DNA of 64,000 nucleotides from Lepiota brunneoincarnata. Lineage: Eukaryota > Basidiomycota > Agaricomycetes > Agaricales > Agaricaceae. Position 1 is the first letter of the stretch. Each line of letters starts with the position of its first letter. The DNA lies in NCBI GenBank assembly GCA_023014365.1, contig JAEBUN010000020.1, forward strand, positions 62,001 through 126,000. Direction: 5' to 3'. The notes under the pieces are model-generated. The model was not told where the DNA came from and searched no databases. It worked only from the letters and a program-made list of their open reading frames with translations. The position numbers and the translations under genes were made by a program. Shown here in pieces: positions 12,275 to 24,420 of the stretch.

Positions 12275-13991
12275 ATGTCAGGGAAACCGCCTGGTGCAGG
12301 CGCAGGACAGCCTCTTTTGTACGGTGCAGCGGTATCCCCTCCGCCTTACGGTAGTTCAGGTGCTTACAACCACCACCACCACCACCACCAACACCACCAC
12401 CAACACCATTATGGTCATCGTGGTCATCATGGTCATCACGGCGTGGCCTACGTGCCTCACATCCATCCCGTTCCGGTCGTCGTACAGCCACAGGCTACTG
12501 TGGCCGTCGTTGGGGAGAGGCCTCGTTACCGTTTTTGGAGGGCCTTTCTATTCGCCATCTTGGCCTGGTTCCTTGTCTACTCTCTCCTGAGGAGTATAGT
12601 TCTGATGTACCATTGGGACAGACATCGGCTGCCTCACGTATGTTTTGCCCAACGGATGGGTTTGTCTTCTGACAAATTGTTCTAGCAGTGGACCATTGGT
12701 CCAGGCAGCGAAAACTACGACTACCCTATCCCCCGAAACACTGACTTGATTTCTTGTGAGGAGCCGTTGAAAACAGGAAGCTCAGGCGAAACAACTCTCG
12801 AGGTATCCACGTCCTCCGATACTGTACTCCTCTTCGCCAACGGGCCCCAACTTCATGGGACTGTACGAGTTACTACGACTACGGAACGCAGCGATTCTGT
12901 TAGATTCTCAGTCGGCTTGGAGTCTAGGTGGAACCGCGAGGCGTATACGATTGTCTGCTCCCTCAAGCGTACAGATGGAGAGCGAGGCGTTGGAATTTTT
13001 GTGAGTCAGATGTGCCCTTAGCAACCCCCCCCCTCCCACAACTTACATTCCCACAGAACCCGTCCAGGGTCCCGGGACGAGATAATCTCGTTCGCTATAA
13101 CATTGTTGTCGAGTTCCCACAGAATCACCCAATCGTGAAGCGTTTCGAATCCAGCGTCATCAACTCCGTATATGATATCCAAGATCTCCAAGGCAAGATC
13201 TCTTTCGAAGAGCTGAGTCTCCGTGGTACGAATGGTGGTATCCGCTCCAAGGTGAGATCATAATTTAATACCGCGGAAAAGGTCCTTGTTGGGATTTTAA
13301 CTATATCCGCCCCCAGTCTCTCTTTGCGCACTGGGCGGACATTCAAACCACCAATGGACGCATTGACGGATACTTCAACGCCTCCGACTGGCTCAACCTG
13401 CGTACCTCCAATAGCCAAATCGACGTAGACATCGATTTCAACCAAGAGAGAGCTGATAAGGCTGACCTCTCCATCGTTACCTCAAACTCGTACGTCCCCC
13501 AGCTAGCCCATTAAAACAACAACACCACCCTCCTCGAGTCTGATTTGCATTCACTGACATGATTATTTTATTATAGTCCACTCAAGGCCAGGGTACACCT
13601 TTACGACCTCACATCCTCCAAAAAGTCCTCTTCCAGCTTCTCTGTCACCGGCAGAACCTCCAACAGTCCGCTCAATATCGCATTCCTCGATGCCCCAGTT
13701 GACTCCAAGTTGGTTCACCGCGCATCAACGTCAAACTCACCTGCCGAAGTATATTTACACCCAACATTCGAAGGACACTTTGATCTCCATTCGTCGTTGT
13801 TCGGAGCAGTGGTTCATCAGCATCCTGGCGTGGAGGATCCTTCTGGGAAAGGACGGGAGAGGCATATCAAGTTTAGGATGATTAGGGGCCCGAGAGTTGA
13901 AGGTGATGTGGCTTGGGGTAAAGACGCGGATGAAGGGACGGGGAGTGTGGATGTGGGATCGTCGAATGCTAGAGTTACGCTGAACTTGTGA
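12275..13991 (+). CDS. His-rich single-pass membrane protein with beta-rich outer domain
   Basis: Five exons: 12275-12637, 12686-13000, 13057-13251, 13317-13489, 13577-13991; introns of 48-87 bases; phases agree; 486 residues. Residues 32-56 form a His cluster (runs of H with Q, G, Y, R), residues about 88-111 a transmembrane helix, and the rest a long Thr/Ser/Asn/Gly-rich region with repeated short strands such as LSLRGTNGG, IQTTNGRIDG and LRTSNSQIDVDI. Such NG-turn repeats resemble the beta-solenoid-like putative adhesin (DUF4097-type) folds found in many fungal membrane proteins; this is a family-level resemblance, not a proven match. By charge and order the His-rich part is probably cytosolic and the large domain extracytoplasmic. 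Metal binding by the His cluster is a guess. Confidence 0.82.
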
Positions 13992-14257
13992 GGGGAGAGA
14001 TAATGGACTTGTGTATGCGCTTACATGATCCTTTGAATTGATGTTGTTTAGCCTTAGATATTGTCAGGAAGTCGTCAAAAATCAAAGTTGTAGTTGGCAA
14101 TGCGACAAGAAATACATGAGCAGTGCTGAAAATATCAACCCTTCCCCCAGTCACCTAGCATCCCGTTCTTCCTAACTTGTGTTTCTTTCCACCGCTGAGT
14201 CCGCCAGGCATGGGGTGGAGGTTATCAGAGCTGGGGCGGACTAGCAGGTATCGCTGA

Positions 14258-15189
14258 TCAGTCAAACAGCAGTTTCTTAAAGGAAAATCGAACCATACCA
14301 GACGAAGTGGAGGTACCAAGACCGTTAGGCCCAGGCGGAGCCAATGAGCCGTTCGAGGCCGGACCAGTGGAAGAGCGCCCGAGGTCACTGGGCAAAGGAC
14401 CACTTGCTAACACTGCGCGGACCATCTCAATGACGGCATTGTTCATCGAATCAGGCAAAGGCGCTGGAGAAGCCAACTTGTCCGAGGCAGCCCTCAAATA
14501 CTCGCGAGCACCTGAGATAATGAGGGTCGTCGTCATACCAAGGACATTGCCCTCGTCCAACGTTAAAGGCTCTGCACGAGAAAGAGCCTCGATGTATAGA
14601 GGCTCCAAGTACTTGAAATCTGCGGCATATTTCTTGTATAAAACAATACGGTCGACTAGCGGTAGGTCGAATTTTCCGGATGTGCTGAGTTGACGAAATG
14701 CCAGGTCCTTGACTTCGGGGAATTGGTACTGGTTGGCCAGGCGCAGGATGGTTTCCCATGTAGAGAGAGGCGCTTCGTAGATTGAAAATTCTCTAAAAAG
14801 GAAAATATAGGTCTTTAGACGAGGTGAAAGGTGGGAGAAGCGGGTAAAGTGCTGACTTGTTATAAAATACCCAGCATAATTTGGCAAAATCATCAGCGGA
14901 GACGTTCTCCTCTGGCTGGATAACAATTGTATTGATCGGAGTTCGAGTACTAGGGGTGTCGGAGCCATTGGTCTTTGGTTCCAGCCGTTCGCGGAAAATA
15001 GGAGACTCTCGAGTGAAGAATGACGACGCGACACGAAATGAAATGTCGCCGATCTGTATATGGCGGGTCAGTTGGAAGGTTAGAACTTGAAAAGGCACCA
15101 CTCACAATTACTATCAAATCACCACCCTCGTGAAAATATTCTTGGTGCCGTTTGAGACTTTTGAGTTTGTTATCGGAGGCGATGGACAT
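14258..15189 (-). CDS. BTB/POZ domain protein 6, divergent copy
   Basis: Three exons: 15189-15106, 15053-14857, 14792-14258; introns of 52 and 64 bases; 271 residues. Exon 1 ends at HEGGDLIVI; exon 2 has ISFRVASSFFTRES and ends VFYNK; exon 3 has EAPLSTWETILRLANQ, LGMTTTLIISGAREYLR and a Gly/Ser/Pro-rich tail. It is clearly the same family but well separated in sequence from copies 2-5 and closer to the relics at 16.4 kb and 24 kb, which share its SGARE(Y/H)LR segment or its exon 1. All exons open. Confidence 0.85.
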
Positions 15190-15443
15190 CTTTGGTGAAA
15201 ATGAAGAGAGGTCGTATAGGGTTGCGGGAATGGTCAGGGTCCTTCAGACTTCAAGGGCCTTTATAAAAGGGGTTCGGTGCTGGTAGAGAGACAAAGAACG
15301 AGTGAACACGGGGCCCCTACTGGTATTCTCTCGACGAGGATCAACTCAAAATCTTCGTCAAATGTGACTGGCCCGGACTATGTACTCTGGGTGGTTGCAA
15401 CAGGGTCTGCATTAGGCGATGGCGGAGGAATGGCTCAGCTTCG

Positions 15444-16301
15444 TTACTTGATCCACATTGGCACAGGCACGAGATGCTCAGAAAGTGACAGAGGCTTACT
15501 TCTGTTTACCACATCTTGACACCGAACTTTTAAATACGCTGCAATGACAAGTACGAGGACAATAAGACGGGTCGTAGGATCTCCGGGGCGAGGTTGCTCT
15601 TTCACTACGCCGCTGCTTCCTCCTCCCCTTCCTCGAGCTTCTCCAACCTGTAACCACATAGAACCTACTGCAGCCTGGCTGGCCTCAAGTTAACCTTCCT
15701 CGTTGCTGTTGTCTGACCCACGTGCCGAGGCGTCGCCGTTAAATATGCCCTCCAAACTTGGTTTAAAGATTCCCTTGGGAAAGGAAGGAACTGGTATGTG
15801 AGGGGCTGACAGTGGGGAAAAAAGGAAGGAAGAGAATAGAATTAGCGACGTCGAGCTATTTGAATCTGCCAGGTCCGTTGATCGCGATGGGTCCATATTT
15901 TCAATCCATATAGCGGTGCAGGTCTTGCTCCAAGTACTCGACTTTGGTTATTGTGCGTCGCTGCAGTGCTAGCCCGCACATTATGGATGTATGCACATAA
16001 ACCGGACAAAATCGAAAATTACCTGCAAGGTGCACAAGGTACATAACTCCTTGAACGGTGACCGGGACTGCAGGGGATTGAGGGCAAGTCGGTGCCTTTG
16101 AACCCTCACCCATCCACCACAGCGGGGTGGCGAGGCTTGCGGATCGTACGCAGGCAGTGATTCGGGATAGGTTTGTCCGCAGCTGCAGCGAGTCACGGAT
16201 GCGCCCTTCGAAAAGAGATCTAGTCTAGGATAGACGCCAGGACGGCGAACGCGGTCACGTGGGATCAGACGTATGCTGTAAATTAAAAGAGGTTCTTGCA
16301 A
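15444..16301 (-). other. possible small gene(s), uncertain
   Basis: Three short minus-strand open stretches could be exons but I cannot build a convincing model. 15896-15690 starts with ATG and ends Ser/Asn/Glu-rich. 15659-15444 encodes a Gly-rich stretch then a hydrophobic segment. 16301-16038 runs into a plausible GTAATT..CTGCAG intron (about 16037-15964) and then an exon ending at 15901 with a charged YLEQDLHRY end. No ATG is evident for the last one within the window section read. No family recognised. Confidence 0.2.
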
Positions 16302-16416
16302 TCAACTTCCTTGGTTTAATCTGGTGGTAGAAAGTCGGGGAGTATCGAGTATAAGAAACAGATGGCATATAGAATGGGAAATCGCCCACTGTACGATGGA
16401 ATGGTTTCTGAAGACC

Positions 16417-16500
16417 CTTACAATTATTATCGAGTCGCCGCCTTGGTAAAAAATACCCCAGAAGATGTAAAGCTTTTGAGTTTGGGATTGGTGGTTGCTT
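16417..16500 (-). pseudogene. relic of a BTB gene exon 1 and promoter
   Basis: Matches exon 1 of BTB gene 6 (15106-15180) base for base over much of its length, including the segment encoding YQGGDSIIIV, which corresponds to FHEGGDLIVI. A small indel breaks the frame before the GGD motif and no exon 2 follows. Upstream, 16565-16600 also resembles the gene 6 promoter (a GGTACTGGTAG segment against GGTGCTGGTAG). A broken duplicate of gene 6. Confidence 0.6.
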
Positions 16501-16894
16501 AAAGTGATTTCGATGAGCCCTGGCTGAAGAAGGGATTACGGAGATGCTGTAATCGCTCGGGGTCCGAGGGCCTCAAAAGTACGTCCGGTACTGGTAGGGA
16601 AGGTGGCTTTTTCGGATGAATTATGCTGATACTCTGACACTAGTTACTACATTTCGACGTAACTTAAATCGGGGAACCGTAGGATCTCAAGAAGAACATA
16701 CCCCTTCGCCACCTCATAAGTATCTTGAAGCTCACAGACAGCACGCCCAAAGAACCGGGGACAGATACAGTTATCGTAGCTACAGAGGAAGCTGACAATT
16801 CACGAAACAAATATACGAACACATGCCAAATGCGATCAGTGGCGAGTGAAGACAGTGATCCCCACCCACCACCAAAGTGTCTCTACTACTGGAC

Positions 16895-17852
16895 TTAAGC
16901 GCTCTGTGAGTTGGTGATAGCCATCCATGCAAGTATATAGCTGAACGAGTAAACCAGAATCTAAAAATCTTTGTCAGTTTTGACTCCCTGCCTTGGAGAA
17001 ACCACTCACCATGTAGGTGATATGATCGTACCAAGCATCCCCCTTCCCTAAACCTTTAAGGATTCGGTATCCAAGCAGCAGATGGATTAGGGTGAGCGAT
17101 ATTGGTATCATCTCCACGATATCCCCAATCCACAGGAAGAAATACCCGAGTGGAATAAAAACGAAGGCTATCATATACCTAGAACCAACGTCCCCAAATA
17201 TAATAGGAAGGGTTTTCCTATTAATTTTCAGATCACCCTGGACATCCCTCAAGTCCTGTAATGGAACAAGCGACCCAACCCACAACGCAAGGAAGATGAT
17301 TTGATTCTGGACAATGGGTGTCAACGGCAGAATGGTTTGCCACGATCCCGCAAGCAATGTCCAAGTACCGACACCCATCGCGGCAGAATTCTTGAAGGCC
17401 CAATGCTTTCCTAGAGGTGTGAAGCACAAGGGAATGAGGATCGAGACCCATGTCACAGTTGGGGCTAGCAGGAGCGGATTAAGGTAGGTTGTCGCTAGGA
17501 AAAGGACGAGTAGCACAACCCAGCGAATGGCAGCTTCCTTGTGGGTGACTTGTCCTGTGCAAAGCGGACGCTCGGGCTTGTTGACCTTGTCCTCTTCGAC
17601 TGACATGATCTGGTTGGAGATGTCGAAAATGTAGATGAAGAGGAGGGTCCAGACAAGGCAGGACGATAAACGTAGAAGGATGGGTGTGATAAGCTGGCTC
17701 TGGTCATACAGGATCCTCGAAGCTGAAAGACCAAATATGCACCCAGGAAGGATAGATGCCGACACGTTCCAGTTTGTGAAAGCATGGAACAGCTCCACCT
17801 CTTGGCGGAGGACGCGGCCCAGGAGCGCAAAGACAGCTGGTGACTTGCTCAT
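16895..17852 (-). CDS. UbiA-superfamily membrane prenyltransferase or terpene cyclase
   Basis: Exon 1 17852-17010 and a last exon 16960-16895, joined across a 49-base GTGAGT..TTTTTAG intron; 302 residues, the usual length for UbiA proteins, with about eight hydrophobic segments. First metal motif at residues 80-88 is NQIMSVEED (canonical NDxxDxxxD, here with Q and S in place of two Asp but Glu/Glu/Asp at the end), followed by NKPERPL; second motif at 200-207 is DLRDVQGD. UbiA enzymes transfer polyprenyl groups to aromatics or, in some fungal members, cyclise prenyl diphosphates. The altered first motif and the neighbouring tandem P450s fit a secondary-metabolism role. The substrate cannot be told. 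Start at ATG 17852; a longer N-terminus would need a non-ATG codon. Confidence 0.85.
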
Positions 17853-18951
17853 CGCGTATGAGAGTTTGAGGGGCAAAAATCCCAGTCCTGGCTCACTTAT
17901 AGTGCCCTTTCGCCATCACTCGGAACAGCGTTGAATAAGCAGTTGTTCAGGGTACAGTCGATCGATGATCTACGGGTAGGTCAAGGGCAACGATCCGCGG
18001 TGGATGTCTCCTGTCGTTCGTTCTGGATTGTGGTCTGATTTACCTTATGGGGTACGTGCTATCCTGTACGCGAGAATTCCTAACTTCTTCGGGCTCAGAA
18101 GCGTTTCATGTAATGGTTAATCGGGGAGTGGTCAGTAGTCACTACACTGCAGAGCTGGGTCCCAGCCAGGGGGTAATAATCCTTGTTTCTTCATCAGTGG
18201 ATAAGTTATCGTGACTTAGCCCTTTTAATCTATACACTGGCCAGTGCAACTTACTTTGTTTGCTCCCACTCCCCGTTGATGTAGTACAGCCACTCGGCGT
18301 CCGTTTCGGACTGCTCAATCGGCCCTACCAATTGCTCAGGCCCAGCGCTTTCCCCCCTCAAGCTACCCTGTTGGCAAGGCTGTTGGAATATCGAGCACTC
18401 CGCTGGCTCGGGTCCTCAGTTATTGTTCCCACCTTCATTCCTGTTTCTCGTTATTTTTATTGTTTTATTTCATTCTAACAGTCTTATTGAGTACATAATA
18501 GGTACATACAAACAGAGACAAACCCCTGCGCGTTGGCGACGGGTCCCTGTATTTGCTCGCTCTGAACTCTCTAAATCCAACAAAGGCGGCGGCCATTCCC
18601 CACTTCGCGTCCTTGCCTGGAGAATCTCTCAGCCCTCACAAGAGCATCTCCCCGTTATTTATGTAATGATCAGAAGCTCACGCCTCCTAACCGCCGGGAC
18701 CTCCGCAACCCAAACAATCGCCCACTTATTGTGCTTCATACAAAACACTCCTTACACTACAACGTGCGAAAGATTATCTTATATATGAAGCCAATAGGTT
18801 AACACGTGATAATATCATCGTGTCAAGACAGTTTGTACGCTCGGGTAAAGCCGAAAAGCGGCCTCTGTTCGTGAACAAGAAGCCCTCATGCCCTGTGTGA
18901 AATACATATGTTCAATCGAATTGGTGCCCGTCCCCGGCACACTGTCTTAGC
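17853..18951. promoter_or_regulatory. divergent intergenic region, UbiA gene / P450 A
   Basis: 1.1 kb between outward-facing genes, so it holds both promoters. The right part (from about 18589) is one of four related P450 upstream repeats. No gene recognised. Confidence 0.5.
18589..18951 (+). repeat. P450 upstream repeat (four related copies)
   Basis: A GC-poor promoter block containing GGCCATTCCCCA, AGAGCATCTCCCCGTTA, ATGATAATATCATCATGTCAAG-type segments and a TATATGTTCAA just before the start precedes P450 A. It recurs before copy C (24738-25121) and copy D (27953-28290), and in a shortened form before copy B (21287-21427). The copy B and D versions are almost identical next to the start codon. 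The repeats suggest co-regulation and mark the duplication units. Confidence 0.65.
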
Positions 18952-21011
18952 ATGACACTCCTAACTGCGGACTACACTACTGTCGCCCTTGCCCTTGCCC
19001 TCCTCACCTTCGCTCTAGTCCTATTCCCCGCCTTGAAACCCTTACCGCAGCCAAAGAAGTTGTATCCCCCAGGTCCGAAACGACTTCCAATCTTAGGAAA
19101 TTTACTCGACTTTCCAAAGACAGCTGCGTGGAAAAAATTCGCCCAATGGTCTAAAGAGCTAGGTAAACATCCGCTCATTAATGTGTGCCCGGAACCTGGT
19201 GAACGATTCTTGGTGATCAGACTCAGATGTTATCTACCTCGATGTAGTGGGTATGCCCCTCGTTGTACTCAACTCACTCGAAGCTGCCACGGACCTTCTC
19301 CATAAACGCTCGTTGCTCTACTCTAGTAGGCTCCAACTAGCAATGACTCACGAGCTGTGAGTATATAATGAACAACAATTGAATACCGCAGACACCTGAT
19401 CGTATAACAGTTTGGAAGGGAGACGCTTTTTTGTAGCGATGCCCTACGGCGATGAATGGCGTGAGTCCAGGCGTATCATGTCCAAGTATATCTCCACCCC
19501 AGACCAAACCATTCTATCCCGTACACGAGACTTTGTCCGCAAAGGCATTTTGCCCAACTTCCTTGACTATCCGGAAGACTTCTTCACCCACTTCAGGAAG
19601 TGCGTTACCCTTCTACCCTCTATTACGGAACTTGTCTGATGGACGCTCTCAGTGGCATAGGTGGCAGCGTCCTCTCTCTTACATATGGTCTTCGTATCAA
19701 GCGTGTTAATGACTCATGGATCGCTCTCGCAGATGAGGCAATGGATATGATGACTGTTGTAGGAGTCCCAGGCGCATATGCAGTCGATCTTTTGCCTTTC
19801 CTCAAACATGTTCCTGAATGGATGCCGGGTGCTGGGTTTCAGCGAGTGGCGAGGGAAGGGAGAACACTTATGAGACGCTTTTTCGGCCGCCCGTTTGAGA
19901 CTGCCAAGAAGAATATGGTGAGATTCTATTTGGGGCCTTCGAGAATACTTTGCGAGTGTCATTGATGTTTCAAAGGCTGAGGGTATGACGGGACCTTGCT
20001 TCATCTTGGATTGTCTCGAGGATGTAGGGAGAGATGGAGACAGCAAGCGATACCAAGAAAAGTTGATTGAGAACGTGGGAGGAACATTCATCGGAGGTAA
20101 ACCACAAACAACCCTTATATCCCCCTTACGACCTAATGTGCCGCATTTTCAGCTGGATCAGAGACCTCCACAACAGCCCTGAAGACATTTATGGCCGTGC
20201 TCCTTCTCTACCCCAACGTTCAGGCGAGAGCACAAGCAGAAATCGACGCTGTAGTTGGCCAGCACCGTCTTCCAGACTTTGATGACAAACCTAACTTGCC
20301 GTATCTCAGAGCATTGTTGAAGGAAGTTTTGAGATGGGAGCCCATTGTGCCTATGGGAATTCCACATATGTCAACTGAGGATGACACATATAGGGGCTAT
20401 TATATTCCAAAGGACTCGCTTGTCATCGGCAATACCTGGTCAGCACCACATTTTCTCTAAGGCTAATCTGAATGCTGTAACGAGACGTATGTTCTAGGGC
20501 GATATTCCATGATGAAAATAACTTCGCCAATCCCTCCAGTTTCGACCCGACCCGTTTCCTCACACCCTCTGGAGAACTGCGGACAGACGACAACATCCTT
20601 GACCCAGAAGAGGTTGCAACCTTTGGCTTTGGTCGCCGGTACTTGCACTCTTCCTTCTTCCACCACAAATTCCATTGTTCAATAAATATTGCTCTCACAA
20701 CTTGTAGGATATGCCCAGGCAGCGAATTTGGTCTTGCAGCTCTCTGGATAACGGCTGCGTCTATTCTGGCATGTTTTAATGTTGCTCCCCCGTTAAACGA
20801 GGATGGGAAAGAGGAAGTTCCTCATGTCGAATTTTTACACAAACAAGTTGTTTCGTGAGTTCACTTTTTCTTGTCACTTTGCCTTCAGTGTAAGATTGAC
20901 TGGTGAGTTATTAGGCCCCCCGAACCTTTCAGATGTCGTATCACGCCACGCTCAAAGGAAATCGTGGCTCACATTCGCGCGGGATATGACGAAACATCGG
21001 AATATATCTAA
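18952..21011 (+). CDS. cytochrome P450 A, intact
   Basis: Nine exons: 18952-19162, 19221-19356, 19411-19599, 19653-19917, 19976-20096, 20153-20438, 20498-20638, 20708-20854, 20933-21011; every phase agrees; 524 residues. N-terminal membrane anchor (about residues 10-30), proline hinge YPPGPKRLP, I-helix AGSETS (308-313), ExxR as EVLR (365-368), FDPTRF, and heme loop FGFGRRICPG with the thiolate Cys near 452. This is a class II, ER-bound fungal P450 of the type usually annotated as O-methylsterigmatocystin-oxidoreductase-like. It needs a host reductase. Its substrate is unknown; the adjacent UbiA gene suggests a terpenoid or meroterpenoid. The 58-base intron ending TTTCAAAG at 19975 is essential: without it the frame appears broken. 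Confidence 0.87.
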
Positions 21012-21427
21012 TGTCATGGTGTTAGATCATTGTATGTACATTGTATGGATAAATAGTGAGGTTAAAATAGGGCATCTGTGGATAGATGGGCTGTCGCCAA
21101 GACGAAAGAACAGGAACTTGGCAAAAAATAAGGCGGAGAGGGAATGCAAGAGAATTTACCGGCGAGGCGAACCTCGAGCAATGGGGTGTAGGAGTGACGG
21201 TAATGGCCTGACGGTGGGGCAGACTGCATCAGCTGCGTGCAGGGGAGGAGTGCCATTGTTAGTGCAGCTTAGTGGTGCGCGGCACATGATAATATCATCA
21301 TGTCAAGACAGCTCGGGTAAATCCGAAAAACGGCCTCTGTTCGCGAACAAGCCCACAGTCCTCACGCCCTGGGTGAAATATATATATTCAACCGAATTGG
21401 TGCCTGTTCCCGGCACGCAGTCTTAAC

Positions 21428-23473
21428 ATGACACTCCTAGCTGTGGACCACACTACCGTCGCCCTTGCCCTCACCCTCGCTCTCCTTCTATTCCACACCT
21501 TGAGATGCTTACGGCGGCCGAAGAAGTTGTATCCTCCAGGTCCGAAACGACTTCCAATCTTGGGAAATTTGCTCGACTTTCCAAGGACAGCTGCATGGAA
21601 AAAATTCGCCCAATGGTCCAAAGAGCTAAGTAAATGCCCACTCATTAATGTGTGCCCGAAACCTCGTTAACGATCCTTGGTGATCAGACTCGGATGTTAT
21701 CTACCTCGATGTAGTGGGTATGCCCTTCGTTGTACTCAACTCACTCGAAGCTGCCACGGACCTTCTCCATAAACGCTCGTTGCTCTACTCTAGTAGGCTC
21801 CAACTAACAATGGTTCACGAGCTGTGAGTATATAGCAGGCAACAGTTGAATACTGCAGACACCTGATCGTATAACAGTTTGGAGGGGAGACGCTTCTTTG
21901 TAGTGATGCCCTACGGTGATGAATGGCGTGAATCCAGACGCATAATGTCCAAATATATCTCCACCCTCGACCAAACCATTCTATCCCATACACAAGACTT
22001 TGTTCGCAAAGGCCTGCTGCCCAACTTCCTTGACTATCCGGAGAACTTCTTCACCCACTTCAGCAAGTCCGTTGCCCTCCTACCCTCTACTGTGGAACTG
22101 GTCTGATAGACGCTCTCAGTGGCATAGGTGGTAGCGTCCTCTCTCTGACATATGGTCTTCGTATCAAGCGTGTTAATGACCCATGGATCGCTCTCGCAGA
22201 TGAGGCAATGGATATGATGTCTGTTATAGGAGTGCCAGGCACATATGCAGTCGACCTCTTGCCTTTCCTCAAACATGTTCCTGAATGGATGCCGGGTGCT
22301 GGGTTTCAGCGAGTGGCGAGGGAAGGGAGAGTACTTATGAGACGCTTTTTCAGCCACCCGTTTGAGACTGCCAAGAAGAATATGGTGAGACCCCGCCTGA
22401 GCCCTTCGAGAATACTTTGCGAGTGTCATTGATGTTTCAAAGGCTGAGGGTATGGCAGGATCTTGCTTCATCTCAGATTGCCTCGAGGAAGTAGGGAGAG
22501 ATGGAGGCAAGCGATACCAGGAAAAAATGATTGAAAACATTGGGGGAACATTCATCGGAGGTTAACTATAAACAACCCTTATACCCCCTCCCCCTTACAA
22601 CCTAATGTACCGCGTTCTCAGCTGGATCAGAGACCTCCACAACAGCCCTGAAGACATTTATGGCCGTGCTCCTTCTCTACCCCGACATTCAAGCGAGAGC
22701 ACAAGCAGAAATCGATGCTGTAGTTGGCCAGCACCGTCTCCCAGACTTTGATGACAAACCTAGCTTGCCATATCTCAGAGCATTGCTGAAGGAAGTTTTG
22801 AGATGGGAGCCCATTGTGCCTATGGGAATTCCACATATGTCAGCCGAGGATGACACATATAAAGGTTATTACATTCCAAAGCATTCGCTTGTCATCGGCA
22901 ATACCTGGTCAGCACCACATTTTCTCTAAGGCTAATCTGAAGGCTGTAACAACGAATGTTCTAGGGCGATATTCCATGATGAAAATAACTTCGCCAATCC
23001 CTCCAGTTTCGACCCAACTCGTTTCCTCACACCCTCTGGAGAACTGCGGACAGACGGCAACACCCTTGACCCAGAAGAGGTTGCAACATTCGGTTTTGGT
23101 CGCCGGTATTTGCACCCTCCCTACCCGCACATTCCACCACTCAATAAATATTGCTCTCACAACCCGCAGGATATGCCCAGGCAGCGAATTTGGTTTGGCA
23201 GCTCTCTGGATCACGGCTGCGTCGATCTTGGCATGTTTCAATGTTGCTCCCCCGTTAAACGAGGATGGGAAAGAGGAAGTTCCCCATGTCGAATTTTTAC
23301 ACAAACAGGTTATATCGTGAGTTCAGTTTTTTCTTCCTACTTTGCCTTCAGTGTGAGATTGGCTGGTGGTTTGTAGGCCTCCGGAACCTTTCAGATGTTG
23401 CATCACACCACGCTCAAAGGAAGTCGTGGCTCTCATTCGCGCGGGATATGACGAAACATCTGAATATATCTAA
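21428..23473 (+). CDS. cytochrome P450 B, intact
   Basis: Same nine-exon plan as copy A: 21428-21629, 21688-21823, 21878-22066, 22120-22384, 22443-22560, 22622-22907, 22965-23105, 23170-23316, 23395-23473; 520 residues. It lacks three residues in the membrane anchor and one in exon 5 relative to A. I-helix AGSETS, ExxR, FDPTRF and FGFGRRICPG are all present, and splice sites are canonical. Intact paralogue of A, on the same strand 416 bases downstream, with a shortened version of the upstream repeat. Confidence 0.86.
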
Positions 23474-23699
23474 TATCATGGTGTCAGGCCATTGTATGTT
23501 GTATGGATAAATAGTGAGGGTTCAAATGAGACACCTCTGGACATATGGGCTTTCTCCAAGACGAATGGATAGGAACTCGGTGAAAAATAGGACTGTGCCG
23601 GCAAGGCACAAACCTTGAGCGATGGAGTGTAGGAGTAACGGTGGTGGCCTTACGGCATGGCAGATTGCGTCACCTGCGAGCAGGAAAGGAGTACCATTG

Positions 23700-23930
23700 T
23701 TAGTGCAACTTAGTGGTGCGCTTACTTGGGTTTGGCTTTCCTCCTAACCGCGGTGGCGGAGAAAACCAACGAAAGCGGACCGACATAGCCTACTGCGCAT
23801 TTGAGAAAGCATCCCTCGTTTCCATTCAGAATCCGACGCCATCCTTGCAGAAAGTAAACAACACACTCCTCTAGCCGCACAGAGACTGAGGGGCTGTATG
23901 GATTTCTGGAACATACACATTTCTTCACAA
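23700..23930. repeat. P450 downstream repeat (also at 27445-27640)
   Basis: A segment starting GCGCTTACTTGGGTTTGGC and running through CGCGGTGGCGGAGAAAACC follows copy B and, nearly identical, copy C. It extends the duplication unit beyond the P450 coding region. No gene is evident in it. Confidence 0.65.
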
Positions 23931-23942
23931 AGTTTACCCTAA

Positions 23943-24420
23943 CTAAAACTGCGTAGAGTCATCATAATCATACAAACCAGCGGTTCCCTTCTTTATAGGC
24001 CCCGCCTTCGACTTCTTGCTTCCTTTATCGTCGTTGTCTGTCATCATCAAGCTGAAACTGGTTCTGCGAGAGCATCCTCTGGAATACTCACCAGTGCTCC
24101 CAAGGCCTGTGGTTGTTGAAGGCCCTTTCTGCATCGGTGTCAGGCCATTCCCAGTCCGACTGAGAGCTGAACACCTGTAACGGGTTTTCCGAAGGCAGGG
24201 GGCGACCCACCTTGGAAGATCGACTTGATCATCTGCAGGACGTTGGTCTTCATGGATGCAGGGAGAGGCGAGGAAATGCCAAGAGGCTCCTGGAGATTTG
24301 TGCGAAGGTGTTCACGAGCCCCGGATGTTAAGAGGGCAGTCTTGAGCTGGAGCGCCTCACCCTCCTTGCACGTCAAAGGTCCGTCATCCTGCCCAGCAGC
24401 CAACATTTCTCCCCACTTTC
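23943..24420 (-). pseudogene. relic of a BTB/POZ gene C-terminal exon
   Basis: Reading leftward from about 24420, the frame to 24140 encodes a segment with LKTALLTSGAREHLR and SSPLPASMKTNVLQMI, parallel to LGMTTTLIISGAREYLR and PLPDSMNNAVIEMV in BTB gene 6. No exon 1 or 2 lies upstream. Further left, 24060-23943 has a Lys/Asp-rich frame ending DYDDSTQF that may have been its tail. Caught between P450 units B and C. Confidence 0.6.

Noticed and set aside
19918..19975. Apparent frameshift shared by all three P450 copies after the segment KKNM.
   Set aside because: A 58-base intron (GTGAGA..CAAAG) fits A and B exactly, restores phase and gives a normal P450 sequence, so it is an intron. Only copy C is really altered there.
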